Positions 26,579 through 35,762 of a stretch of DNA of 64,000 bases are shown piece after piece. The notes beneath the pieces were generated by a model. The model searched no databases and was not told where the DNA came from. It was given only the letters and a program-made list of their open reading frames with translations. This stretch comes from an uncultured Draconibacterium sp. (lineage in GTDB: Bacteria > Bacteroidota > Bacteroidia > Bacteroidales > Prolixibacteraceae). Made by a program: the position numbers and the translations under genes. The stretch spans positions 2,061,501 to 2,125,500 of the forward strand of contig NZ_OY771647.1 of the NCBI RefSeq assembly GCF_963674925.1, written 5' to 3'. Numbering within the stretch: position 1 is the first letter of the stretch; each line of letters starts with the position of its first letter.

Positions 26579-27727
26579 ATGTTGAAATCTTCTAAACTTT
26601 TCCTGCTGTCCGGATTAATGCTCATCACATTTTCGCAATGTTCAAATAAAACCGAAAAGTCGGTTAAGTTTTTGCTCCCTTTTACAAAAAATGCAGAAGT
26701 AAATCCGTGTTTATTGCCAACTACTAATCGCAGCTTTGTTTGTCCGGTGCGCCAAACGGAAGTGCTTTGGGAAGAAAAAGATGTTTTTAATCCCGCAAGT
26801 GTGGTAAAAGGCGACACGCTTTTTTTACTTTATCGTGCCGAGGATGTGCTGGGTAAATATCACGGAACTTCGCGTATTGGGCTGGCGTACAGTCTAGATG
26901 GTTATCATTTTGAAAAATACAATGAACCGGTGTTGTTTCCCGATAATGATGAACTGAAAAAGTTTGAGTGGGAAGGAGGATGTGAAGATCCGCGGGTTGT
27001 GGAAGATCAAAATGGTGTTTATTACATGACTTACACGGCATATGACGGCGATAAAGCGCGTTTATTTGTGGCAACTTCAAGTGATTTGCGGCAATGGACC
27101 AAACACGGTTCGGTATTTAAAAAAGCCGGAAACGAATATGTTGACATGTGGTCGAAATCGGGTTCAATATTGTGTCGCGAGGAAAACGGAAAAATGATTG
27201 CCCAAAAAGTAAACGGTAAATACTGGATGTATTGGGGCGAGTCGAATATCTACATGGCAACTTCCGACAACCTGATTGATTGGAATCCTATTTTAGAAAC
27301 CGATCCCGATAAAATGGTGATTGATAAAATGCGCAACTACACCGTTCCGTTTAAGATTTTATTTTCAACGCGAAAAGGAAAATTCGACAGCGAATTAGTT
27401 GAGCCCGGTCCGCCGGCATTGTACACCGACAATGGATTTATATTCATTTACAACAGTAAAAACAGCCCCGACTTTGGAGACAAGAATCTGGCGCAAGGCT
27501 CTTATGCAGCCGGACAAATTCTTACCGATAAAAACGACCCGACAAAAGTGCTGGATCGCCTGGATAATTATTTTATCACTCCTGATCAACCGTTTGAAAT
27601 AACCGGACAGGTAAACAACGTGTGTTTTGTTGAAGGACTGGCACATTTTAAAAATAAATGGTTGTTGTATTATGGTACGGCCGACTCGAAAATTGCGGTT
27701 GCTGAATCGGGATCAGTTGATTTTTAA
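26579..27727 (+). CDS. GH130-family glycoside phosphorylase/hydrolase lipoprotein
   Basis: 382 residues from the ATG at 26579; the frame is open upstream, but the lipoprotein signal MLKSSKLFLLSGLMLITF with lipobox TFSQC fixes this start. GH130 hallmarks: DVFNPASVVKGDTLFLLYRA, RIGLAYSLDGYHF, EWEGGCEDPRV (conserved catalytic-loop Asp) and LVEPGPPALYTDNG. GH130 enzymes act on beta-mannosides, by phosphorolysis in the cytosol or hydrolysis in secreted forms. The lipid anchor favours the secreted hydrolytic branch. No PUL partners are adjacent. Confidence 0.85.
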   Translation: MLKSSKLFLLSGLMLITFSQCSNKTEKSVKFLLPFTKNAEVNPCLLPTTNRSFVCPVRQTEVLWEEKDVFNPASVVKGDTLFLLYRAEDVLGKYHGTSRIGLAYSLDGYHFEKYNEPVLFPDNDELKKFEWEGGCEDPRVVEDQNGVYYMTYTAYDGDKARLFVATSSDLRQWTKHGSVFKKAGNEYVDMWSKSGSILCREENGKMIAQKVNGKYWMYWGESNIYMATSDNLIDWNPILETDPDKMVIDKMRNYTVPFKILFSTRKGKFDSELVEPGPPALYTDNGFIFIYNSKNSPDFGDKNLAQGSYAAGQILTDKNDPTKVLDRLDNYFITPDQPFEITGQVNNVCFVEGLAHFKNKWLLYYGTADSKIAVAESGSVDF

Positions 27728-27910
27728 AGTATCGCTGATTTGGGAAATCAGCATGTTGTCTTTATGATATAGATCGGCGTGTTCGATAAACTTTACTTGC
27801 AGTTGGAAACACCGCTTAAAGAAAGTCTTCGAACCAAAGAAATCTGGTTCTGTCATTCAAAACAAGCTATTTTGTAATTCATGGTACGGTAATGGCGTGA
27901 TCGTTTTTTA

Positions 27911-27950
27911 ACAATTTTCAACCTCGTTTTGTGCCCGGATTTGTTACAAG
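27911..27950 (+). repeat. tRNA-Asn-tail repeat, partial copy 4
   Basis: CAACCTCGTTTTGTGCCCGGATTTG: the CCTC..TTTT and GTGCCCGGATTT part of the repeat without the 5' half. Downstream, ACCCAAACTTTAAATTACAGG resembles CCAAACTTTAAATCAGG just before copy 1 (4830-4850). It lies in the 343-base gap 27728-28070, which has no gene. Confidence 0.45.
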
Positions 27951-28070
27951 ACAATTTGGTGGCTGGTTGCATTGGCATTTCACCCAAACTTTAAATTACA
28001 GGCAATATTTCATTCTTTGGAAACTATTCTGAAGACAATGTGTTAATTTCAAAAGTTATTACGAAAAGGG

Positions 28071-29117
28071 ATGGTTAATCGCGATGGGCGATTTCCCGAA
28101 AAGCAATTTATTATGATGGGAAAAAGCAATTATAATTTTAAACCGCTATCTGGTTATGAGCATTTTGAAGCCACCACGCAGATTATTATTGTCGAAATTC
28201 TCCGTCGTAATTTAGCTTTTGAGATTATTGATGCCGATAATAATCTTATTTCAGTTCAGCACAACAATAAAGAATATATCATTCATGAAGGGACCATTTC
28301 GGATGCCAACAGCTTGATTGCCTTTTGGATATCAAACGATAAATGGATGACCCGGCAGTTTCTTCAGCGAAAAGGTATTCATCAGGCAAAAGGTATTTTG
28401 ATCAAGCCCGGGTATCAGGCCGACGTTTTGGATGCGATTCCTTTACCGGCAGTGGTAAAACCAGCTGACACTGATCATGGAATTGCAGTAAGTACAAATA
28501 TTAAATCCCGCGAAGAGCAAATTGCCGCCATTAACAATGCTTTTAAATATTCCAAAAAAGTTATTGTTGAAGAATTTTGCCCGGGCCAGGAATATCGTTT
28601 TCTGGTAATTGATTATGTGGTTCGGGCCATAGCCTGGCGCGAACCCGCCAATGTTAGCGGCGATGGGAAATCTTCCATTCAACAATTGGTTAACGAGAAG
28701 AATAAAGGACGCGGAACGGATTACACGCACCCTTTACTAAAAATAAATATTGATGAGGAAGTGATCCGACATTTGAATGCGCTTTTGATGACACCTGAAA
28801 CGATTTTGAAAAATGGGGAGAAAGTGTATTTACGGAAAAATTCAAACCTTAGTACCGGTGGCGACAGCATCGATGTAACCGATGATATCCCGGATTTTTA
28901 CAAAAATGTAGCCGTTGAAGCAGCAAAGTCGGCAGGCCTGAAAATTGCAGGAATCGACATTATAATTAAGGATATGGAACAGCCTGCAACGCATGATAAT
29001 TACATTGTGGTAGAACTGAATGCTCCGGCCATGTTGTCGATGCATGACTATCCGTACATCGGGAAAAACCGCCATGTGGAAAAATATGTTCTCGACAGCA
29101 TTCTGAATTCGAAGTAA
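28071..29117 (+). CDS. ATP-grasp ligase, GshF C-terminal type (glutathione synthetase-like)
   Basis: 348 residues; a start at 28112 (MMGKSNYNFKPL) is equally possible and fits the conserved part better. The ATP-grasp fold shows PLPAVVKPADTDHGIAVS, IVEEFCPGQEYRFLVID, PANVSGDGKSSIQQLV and YLRKNSNLSTGGDSIDVTDD, with metal ligands near VVELNAPAMLSMHDYP. This set is that of the ligase domain of the bifunctional enzyme GshF and of cyanophycin synthetase. It is the first gene of an operon with a glutamate-cysteine ligase (31-base gap), so the expected reaction is gamma-Glu-Cys + Gly + ATP to glutathione. Another amino acid partner cannot be excluded. Confidence 0.8.
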   Translation: MVNRDGRFPEKQFIMMGKSNYNFKPLSGYEHFEATTQIIIVEILRRNLAFEIIDADNNLISVQHNNKEYIIHEGTISDANSLIAFWISNDKWMTRQFLQRKGIHQAKGILIKPGYQADVLDAIPLPAVVKPADTDHGIAVSTNIKSREEQIAAINNAFKYSKKVIVEEFCPGQEYRFLVIDYVVRAIAWREPANVSGDGKSSIQQLVNEKNKGRGTDYTHPLLKINIDEEVIRHLNALLMTPETILKNGEKVYLRKNSNLSTGGDSIDVTDDIPDFYKNVAVEAAKSAGLKIAGIDIIIKDMEQPATHDNYIVVELNAPAMLSMHDYPYIGKNRHVEKYVLDSILNSK

Positions 29118-29148
29118 CTGATCGAGGCAAACAAACAAGAAAGTCAAA

Positions 29149-30516
29149 ATGACAGAAAAAGAAAAGAAGATAGAAATAAACCATAAATCGCAACTGATCG
29201 ACTATTTCGAACGAGGAAGTAAACCGCCGGAGAGGTGGGGAATCGGTACCGAAAACGAAAAGTTTTTATTTCGCAAAAAAGATTTCGGGCGCCTTTGTTT
29301 TGAACAGGATGGCGGAATTTTGAAGATCCTGAACAAGATGCAACAGGATGGCTGGGCGCCAATTCTTGAGAACGATATCGCAATCGGCCTTCGGAAAAAC
29401 GGTGCTTCCATTACGCTGGAACCCGGCGGGCAATTTGAACTATCGGGCGATAACTTTAGCACGATTCACGAAACGTACCGCGAAACCAAAAAGCATTTTC
29501 AGGAACTCAATACGATAAGTCAGTACTATAACTTTTTTAGTCTGCCAATGGGCGTTGACCCGTTGTCGGATGTGGCCGACGTGCCGTGGGTGCCTAAAGA
29601 GCGCTACCGTTGGATGCGCAATTACATGCCTACAAGAGGTGAGCTTGGATTGCATATGATGACAAACACCGCATCAACGCAGGTAAACCTGGATTTTGGC
29701 AGCGAAAGCGATATGGTAAAAAAGATGCGCGTGTCGCAGGCATTACAAGCGGTTGTTACTGCCATTTTTGCTAACTCTCCGTTTTCGGCAGGAAAACCCA
29801 ATGGCTATTTATCGTATCGTTCGCATATCTGGAACCATACCGATCCGGATCGCTGTGGTTTTTTACCATTTGTTTTTGACGAGGGATTTGGTTTTGAGCG
29901 CTGGGTGGACTATTTACTGGATATACCAATGTATTACATTTTACGCGAGGGGGAATATATTACGGCAAACGGACTTACCTTTCGTGGATTTTTTGAGGGC
30001 AAGCATTCGCTAAAGCCAACTCAGGAAGACTGGGAAAATCACGTTTCCACTATTTTCCCGGATGTACGACTCAAACAGTTTATTGAAATGCGGGGTGCTG
30101 ATGCCAGCTGTGTATCGCACATTGCAGCGGTTTCGGCTTTGTGGGTTGGCTTATTGTACGATGGTGAAAGTCTGGCAGAAGCCGATGAACTTATTTCGAA
30201 ATGGGACGTTGACACCATGCAGGAGCTTCGTGCCCAGGTACCGGTAAAAGCGCTGAATGCAGAAAGCGGCAATCTGCACGCCGGAACAATTGCAAAACAA
30301 ATTTGCCGCATTGCTTCGGATGGACTTTCCCGGCGCGCGAAGGTGTGTTGCTGCGAAGATGAAAGTAAGTTTTTGGCTCCGGTTCGCGAAATTACCGAAA
30401 GCGGAATTACTGTGGCAGAAAAACTTTTGAAACGCTTCCACGAGGGCAACGAGACGCTGCCGGAATTGGTGTATAACTGGCAAAACGAACAGATGCAAAA
30501 ATATATTGACGCCTAA
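29149..30516 (+). CDS. gshA: Glutamate-cysteine ligase, plant/alphaproteobacterial type
   Basis: 455 residues, the size of the plant-type family (EgtA/GshA, GCS2 fold). Motifs: RWGIGTENEKFLF (glutamate/metal site), ITLEPGGQFELSG and TASTQVNLDFGSESDMVKK, and FIEMRGADASCV. It joins glutamate to cysteine with ATP, giving gamma-glutamylcysteine. The type differs from the gamma-proteobacterial ligase fused in GshF, so the pair here is a mixed set: plant-type first enzyme, GshF-type second enzyme. Tight operon with the ATP-grasp gene before and two ABC exporter genes after (18-base gap). Confidence 0.9.
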   Translation: MTEKEKKIEINHKSQLIDYFERGSKPPERWGIGTENEKFLFRKKDFGRLCFEQDGGILKILNKMQQDGWAPILENDIAIGLRKNGASITLEPGGQFELSGDNFSTIHETYRETKKHFQELNTISQYYNFFSLPMGVDPLSDVADVPWVPKERYRWMRNYMPTRGELGLHMMTNTASTQVNLDFGSESDMVKKMRVSQALQAVVTAIFANSPFSAGKPNGYLSYRSHIWNHTDPDRCGFLPFVFDEGFGFERWVDYLLDIPMYYILREGEYITANGLTFRGFFEGKHSLKPTQEDWENHVSTIFPDVRLKQFIEMRGADASCVSHIAAVSALWVGLLYDGESLAEADELISKWDVDTMQELRAQVPVKALNAESGNLHAGTIAKQICRIASDGLSRRAKVCCCEDESKFLAPVREITESGITVAEKLLKRFHEGNETLPELVYNWQNEQMQKYIDA

Positions 30517-30534
30517 ACGGCAAAAACAGGAATC

Positions 30535-32301
30535 ATGTTATCGAAACTTAAATTCTTATTAAAATACACGCATCAATACCGGTGGTGGTACACGGGAGGA
30601 ATTATCTTTCTGATACTTACTGTCTGGACTTCGATTACGATTCCCGGTTTTATTCAGAAAACCATCGACCTGATAGCCGCTGGCCGTGAGGGAAATGAAG
30701 CTGAGTTTCATAAAAATGTATTGATAATTGTTGGATTGGCTGCCGGACTGATTTTGGTAAGAACGCTTTCACGGATTTTGATCTTTTTCCCGGCCCGCCT
30801 GATTGAACGACAATTAAAAGGCGAAATGTTTCAAAAACTGGCCTCGTTCGGAAAGGATTATTACGATAAAAACTCAACTGGAAATATTATTTCGCGAGTG
30901 AATAATGATATTAATGGGGTGCGAATGATTACCGGATTTGGCATTTTACAAATCGGGAATATTCTGTTATCCTTGTCGCTTACGCCATACATGATGTGGA
31001 AATTGTCACCCATGCTTACGCTGTACTGTGTAATTCCAATGGTAGTGGTTTTTGTAATTGTTCGTTATGGAATGAAGGTGATGGTTAAAAACACACACGC
31101 AAGAATGGATACCTTGCAAAAACTTTCAGGGAAAATCATTTCCTTTCTTTCGGGAAACAGCGTAATAAAAAGCTATAATATATACGAGCATGCCGAAAAT
31201 GTTGTTCAAAAGGACAATATTGATTATTACGATGCCACGCTAAAAATCTCGTGGATTCGCTCCTTTGTAATTCCCTTGCTTGGCAACCTCGGACAGATTT
31301 TAAAAATCATCATCTTTTTTGTTGGTGGTATGTATGTGATAAATGGCAAATTTACCATTGGGCAGTTGACAGAATACATTGCGTATGCCGCGCTGCTGGC
31401 CCATCCGATTATGGGATTGGGATGGGTACTCACCGTTTTTCAGCAAGGATTTGTGGGAATCAGCAGTATTCAAACCATTATGGACAGGGAAGGAATAGAT
31501 GATGAACGGAAGGCGCTGCCCGAAACGAAAAAGCAAGAACTTTTTAAAGATGGAATTCACGTTAGAAACCTGAATTATACCTACCACAACGGTGATAAAC
31601 CGGTATTGAAAGATATTTCATTTTCGATTAAACCCGGCCAGATTGTTGGCATAACCGGTAAAGTTGGATCGGGTAAAACCACATTAATTCAGTGTTTAAA
31701 TGGCTATTTACGCCCCGGTGAAGGCCAGATCTTTTATGGAGATGTTGATGCCGATTCGATAAGAAGTGAAGACATTCGTTCAGTTGTAAATACAGTTAGT
31801 CAGGAAGTTTTTCTGTTTTCCGATTCGATTGAAAACAACATCGGTTTAACCTCTGACGAAACGATTGACGAGAAACGTTTTGACGATGTGATTTACAAAA
31901 GTGCTTTTGCCGACGAACTGTTGCGTTTTCCGAAGAAAGGGAAAACAATGGTGGGCGAAAAAGGAATTATGCTTTCGGGAGGACAAAAACAACGCATTAG
32001 CCTGGCACGGGCACTTTACACGCAAGGCGAGCTGTTGATTCTCGATGATGTGTTTTCGGCTGTCGACACAGATACCGAGCGCTTTCTGATAAAACAAATT
32101 GTGGAAAACCATGCGGTAAAAAGTCTGGTAGTGATTTCGAACCGCGTTAGTGTGCTGGAGAAAACCGATTTTACCATTGTACTGGAAGATGGGAAAATGG
32201 CGGCTATAGGAAATCATCAGGAATTATTGAAACAATCTGACTTTTACCGCGACATCTCGAAATTGCAGCAGGAAGGTGAAACAAAAAAGGAGAAGGTGTA
32301 A
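30535..32301 (+). CDS. ABC exporter half-transporter A (degenerate ATPase site)
   Basis: 588 residues: six transmembrane helices in the first ~320 residues and a nucleotide-binding domain after. Walker A is GKVGSGKT (375-382) and the signature LSGGQKQR is canonical. The catalytic Glu after Walker B is D505 (LILDDVFSAVD), and the switch His is N536 (VISNRVS). This is the pattern of the non-catalytic subunit of heterodimeric exporters of the TM287/288 and YheI/YheH kind. It overlaps the next gene by one base (TAATG). The operon suggests the cargo is glutathione, gamma-Glu-Cys, cysteine or a conjugate, as proposed for CydDC; this is inference. Confidence 0.9.
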   Translation: MLSKLKFLLKYTHQYRWWYTGGIIFLILTVWTSITIPGFIQKTIDLIAAGREGNEAEFHKNVLIIVGLAAGLILVRTLSRILIFFPARLIERQLKGEMFQKLASFGKDYYDKNSTGNIISRVNNDINGVRMITGFGILQIGNILLSLSLTPYMMWKLSPMLTLYCVIPMVVVFVIVRYGMKVMVKNTHARMDTLQKLSGKIISFLSGNSVIKSYNIYEHAENVVQKDNIDYYDATLKISWIRSFVIPLLGNLGQILKIIIFFVGGMYVINGKFTIGQLTEYIAYAALLAHPIMGLGWVLTVFQQGFVGISSIQTIMDREGIDDERKALPETKKQELFKDGIHVRNLNYTYHNGDKPVLKDISFSIKPGQIVGITGKVGSGKTTLIQCLNGYLRPGEGQIFYGDVDADSIRSEDIRSVVNTVSQEVFLFSDSIENNIGLTSDETIDEKRFDDVIYKSAFADELLRFPKKGKTMVGEKGIMLSGGQKQRISLARALYTQGELLILDDVFSAVDTDTERFLIKQIVENHAVKSLVVISNRVSVLEKTDFTIVLEDGKMAAIGNHQELLKQSDFYRDISKLQQEGETKKEKV

Positions 32302-34082
32302 TGAGCACAGGCAAAAGCAATATTATCAAAAATGTAGACTGGAAGTTGTTCCGAAAGTTTGCCGGCTATTTTAAACCGCACAAAAAGTGGTTTTTCCTGA
32401 GTCTCGCTTCCATTCCTATCACCACCGGGGCAGGTATTTTATTTCTTTGGTTGATTGAAGATATAATTGATAATTACATCGTGCCGGGCAATGTGGATGG
32501 CTTGATCAGGCAAACCATTTTTCTGGCCATAGCATTGCTTCTAAACATTCTGTTCGACGGAGTTTACAGTTACTCTTTTTCAAAAGCAGGAGGGTTGGCT
32601 GTTGTTGATTTACGCAGGCGTTTATTTGGAAAATCCTTACGTTTTCCGTTGAGTTATTTTGATAAAAAACCAATTGGTGTAACCTTATCGCGCCTTACCA
32701 GCGATATGGAATCGGTTTCGGATTCGTTTGCTGCCGGAGTGCTTGGTTTACTGGCCGACAGTATAAAAACGCTGGCCTTGGTGGGTTATCTTTTTTACAT
32801 CAACTGGCGCCTTACGCTGGTGTTGTTACTGGTGGTTCCGGTAATTATTCTGGTGATAAACTTTCTGCGGAAAAAGATTAGAAAAGCATACAATACTTCA
32901 CGAACCAGTTTGGCAAAATCGGCCGCTTATTTGCAGGAAGCTTTAACTGGAATGAAAACGGTTCAGCTTTTTGCTGCTGAAGATAAGGTGCTGAATAAAT
33001 ACGACAATCTGAACAAAGAATTTTGCGACGCACAAAATAAATCGAATGTTTACGATTCATTTCTTTATTCGATTGTGGAAGGGATCACTTCAGTAGCCAC
33101 GGCATTGGTGATTTGGTATGGCGCTATTCAAATATGGGATTACGGTTATACGTTGGGGATTCTGATTGTGTTTGTAACTACTTTGGAGCGTCTTTTTGTT
33201 CCGGTAAAACAGTTTGCCCAGCAAATTTCAACTATTCAGCGGGCCATGTCGGCGCTTGAGCACATTAGCGAAATGTTCGATCAGCAAGTTGAAGATCCGA
33301 AAGCAGAATCATCACAAACGGTTCCCGAAGCAATAGCTTTGCAGGAAATCGAGTTTAAAAATGTAAGTTTTCGGTATTCGGAAGATACGCCGGATGTGCT
33401 GAAAGATGTATCGTTTAAGTTGCAAAAAGGCGATCGTCTGGCGTTAGTCGGAACAACAGGATCGGGGAAATCTACGATTATCCGGTTATTGGCGAAAACA
33501 TACACCGGTTATCGCGGATCGATTAAAATTAATGGAACCGAGTTGTCGGATATACCCATCGGACAGGTTCGAGAAACGATCTCCATTATGCAACAGGATA
33601 TTTACATGTTTAACGATACCGTTGAATTTAATATCTCGCTGGGGCGAAAATATATTTCCCATAGTGATGTGGAACAGTCGGCATCTTTTGTTTATGCCAA
33701 TTATTTTATCGATCAGTTGCCCCACGGCTACAACTTTGTTATTCAGGATAATGGCGATAATCTTTCGAAAGGACAGGCACAGTTAATTTCTTTTGCAAGA
33801 GCCATTGCCGGAAACAGCGAGTTGATAATCCTGGACGAAGCAACCAGTGCTGTTGATTCAATTACCGAGCAGTACATACAAAAAGCGATTGCCAATATTT
33901 TTTCTAAAAAAACGGTAATTGCAGTGGCGCATAGGTTAAGCACTATTAAAAATTCAAATATGATTTTAGTGTTGGAAGACGGGCAGATTATCGAACGTGG
34001 TAATCACGAACAGCTCCTGAAATTCGGCGGAAAATATGCACGGCTTTTACATCAGTTTGAGGAGGAAGAGCAACAAGCTTAA
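32301..34082 (+). CDS. ABC exporter half-transporter B (catalytic subunit)
   Basis: 593 residues, six helices plus ATPase. Walker A is GTTGSGKS (384-391), Walker B has E513 (ILDEATSAVD) and the switch His is H544 (VAHRLST), all intact. Its signature is NLSKGQAQL instead of LSGGQ. That defect complements subunit A: one good composite site (B Walker motifs with A signature) and one dead site. Subunits A and B are therefore expected to form an obligate heterodimer. The stop codon overlaps the end of the convergent membrane protein gene by 4 bases. Confidence 0.9.
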   Translation: MSTGKSNIIKNVDWKLFRKFAGYFKPHKKWFFLSLASIPITTGAGILFLWLIEDIIDNYIVPGNVDGLIRQTIFLAIALLLNILFDGVYSYSFSKAGGLAVVDLRRRLFGKSLRFPLSYFDKKPIGVTLSRLTSDMESVSDSFAAGVLGLLADSIKTLALVGYLFYINWRLTLVLLLVVPVIILVINFLRKKIRKAYNTSRTSLAKSAAYLQEALTGMKTVQLFAAEDKVLNKYDNLNKEFCDAQNKSNVYDSFLYSIVEGITSVATALVIWYGAIQIWDYGYTLGILIVFVTTLERLFVPVKQFAQQISTIQRAMSALEHISEMFDQQVEDPKAESSQTVPEAIALQEIEFKNVSFRYSEDTPDVLKDVSFKLQKGDRLALVGTTGSGKSTIIRLLAKTYTGYRGSIKINGTELSDIPIGQVRETISIMQQDIYMFNDTVEFNISLGRKYISHSDVEQSASFVYANYFIDQLPHGYNFVIQDNGDNLSKGQAQLISFARAIAGNSELIILDEATSAVDSITEQYIQKAIANIFSKKTVIAVAHRLSTIKNSNMILVLEDGQIIERGNHEQLLKFGGKYARLLHQFEEEEQQA

Positions 34083-34699
34083 AAAATCCCGAAAATTACA
34101 AGTGCATAAATTATAAAACGCATGTAGCGGAAAAGCGACCACAGTAAGTAGCTTTTAAAATTGTATCCGATAAGGCCCGAAGCAAGACTTACAACAGAGT
34201 GGGGAACCGGCGAAACAGCTCCCAGAAAAACAAAGATGCCACCCCACTTCCGGAGATTGACAATGTGTTTTTGAATTTTGTTTTCGATATGGTTTTTCAC
34301 CGAAGGAATTAGAAACAAACGTGTTCCCAGGAAATAGGAAATTATTCCTCCAACATAGGATAGTGTTGCCAAAATAAACAACGCTCCCCACGGAATCTCC
34401 AATTTCGAGGCCCAGGCAATAAACATTTCAGGAGGTACCAACCCTAAAAATGTTTCGGATAAAAGAAATACCGAATAAATGATCTTTGGCGAATAGGTAT
34501 CCACCAGGTTGTTGAGGATTAAATTAAAATCCAATAGAAAAATTTCGAGGCTAACCAGCAAAAGCACAAACACTGTTGCAATTGTTGCGGCTTTGTAGGC
34601 TGTGCTTTTCAGAAACGGATAAAACTGCGTAATGCGGTAATATCTGTTCAATATCGAAAGGCGCCTGGGGGAGAAGTTATATCGTAAATACCTAATCAT
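34079..34699 (-). CDS. VTT/DedA-like membrane protein
   Basis: 206 residues. A basic N-terminus is followed by about five helices. The VTT (SNARE-associated) region is visible as LGLVPPEMFIAWAS, followed by YVGGIISYFLGTRLF and FVFLGAVSPVPHSVVSLASGL. Relatives include YqaA and the DedA lipid-flippase family; VTT proteins flip or scramble phospholipids or undecaprenyl phosphate. Converges on the ABC operon with a 4-base overlap and is otherwise alone. Confidence 0.82.
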   Translation of the reverse strand: MIRYLRYNFSPRRLSILNRYYRITQFYPFLKSTAYKAATIATVFVLLLVSLEIFLLDFNLILNNLVDTYSPKIIYSVFLLSETFLGLVPPEMFIAWASKLEIPWGALFILATLSYVGGIISYFLGTRLFLIPSVKNHIENKIQKHIVNLRKWGGIFVFLGAVSPVPHSVVSLASGLIGYNFKSYLLWSLFRYMRFIIYALVIFGIF

Positions 34700-34925
34700 T
34701 GTTTTCTGTTATGTCTATCGTAAAATCGAAAAACGATACTATATAACACATATTAATTTTGAAATGTTGTGATGTGAGGCATAAAAAATCAACTTTAACA
34801 TCTTTTTAACCATTATGTAGCCGAAAGCAACTATTTCTAATTGTAAAAGATATGAAACGAAAGTAATTTGGGAATGGACTTTTATCTGGTTTAGTGGTGG
34901 ATCTACATACTATATTTGGGGAAGA

Positions 34926-35120
34926 ATGAAAAAGTTTTGATCCGATACCAATGAGAAAGGAACAGTAGTAGAGGCCTTTGGTGTCGACGGTTTCAGAACC
35001 GTCTCAAAATTTATGAACCATGTGGCATAGGAACAATTTGAAGAGGGGAAGTAAAAAATCAAATATAAAGCTCAAACTCCCGCTATCATCTCTGGCAGAC
35101 ATTGCGTTCTGCTTTTTTTT
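34926..35120 (+). ncRNA. Candidate small RNA
   Basis: A TATATTTG (TAnnTTTG type) at 34911-34918 with TTTA at 34890-34893 could start a transcript near 34926. A hairpin GCAGA/TCTGC at 35095-35112 with eight T (35113-35120) would end it at about 195 bases. A further 7-bp hairpin GACGGTT/AACCGTC lies at 34986-35003. No start codon inside leads to more than a few codons. No plus-strand gene upstream needs this terminator. It sits in the 574-base gap 34700-35273. Confidence 0.35.
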
Positions 35121-35273
35121 GATCAAAGATCAATGCGCTACATTTCTGATAAAAGTAAATTTCAATCAGCATATGAGTAATTACCGGAAAATTTGAGCTT
35201 AAAAAATTGCCCGGGTAGTTTCAGGCAATAGGAGGTGGTGTAGATTTTTTTATACAAACTGAGGAATGAGATA

Positions 35274-35681
35274 CTAGTGAACAACATCCTCAATCAATAA
35301 CTCTATAAAATCGGAAGAAACCGGTTTTTCAAGGTATGCACTCACAAAAGGATATTTCATAACCTTATTCCGGTCGTCCTGCTTTTGCGAAGATGAACAC
35401 ACAAAAACCTCAATCGATTTTTTCAATTTTTTCAGTTCGTTAAAATACTGTAGAAACTTAAATCCGTCCATAACCGGCATGTACAGGTCTAAAAGGATGT
35501 AATCCGGTAAATCTTCTTTATTCTTTATTTGTTTTAGATATTCGATACCTTTCTTAGCGTTTTCGAAATGTATCAGATAATCCGATAATTTCTTTTGTTC
35601 CAAAATAGAGTTATAATTACGAACCATCTCCGTATCGTCATCTATGAATATAATCTTCTTATATCCTGTAGTCATCCCCAT
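35274..35681 (-). CDS. Single-domain response regulator
   Basis: 135 residues from the ATG at 35681 (MGMTTGYKK); an ATG two codons on is equally likely, and the longer upstream frame has no family support. It is a receiver domain only: acidic pair in FIDDDTEM, phosphoacceptor Asp in LLDLYMPVMDG, switch Ser and final Lys in VFVCSSSQKQDD and AYLEKPVSS. With no output domain it likely works by protein contact or as a phosphate relay step. It is read in the same direction as the NtrC-type regulator and the hybrid kinase just upstream, which probably supply its phosphate. Confidence 0.9.
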   Translation of the reverse strand: MGMTTGYKKIIFIDDDTEMVRNYNSILEQKKLSDYLIHFENAKKGIEYLKQIKNKEDLPDYILLDLYMPVMDGFKFLQYFNELKKLKKSIEVFVCSSSQKQDDRNKVMKYPFVSAYLEKPVSSDFIELLIEDVVH

Positions 35682-35762
35682 TTCATAATTTGTTTTGCTA
35701 TAAGTAATCCAAATACTATTCCAAAGTACGAACAGCAAACGTCATTATTGAACGCTTTTAAA

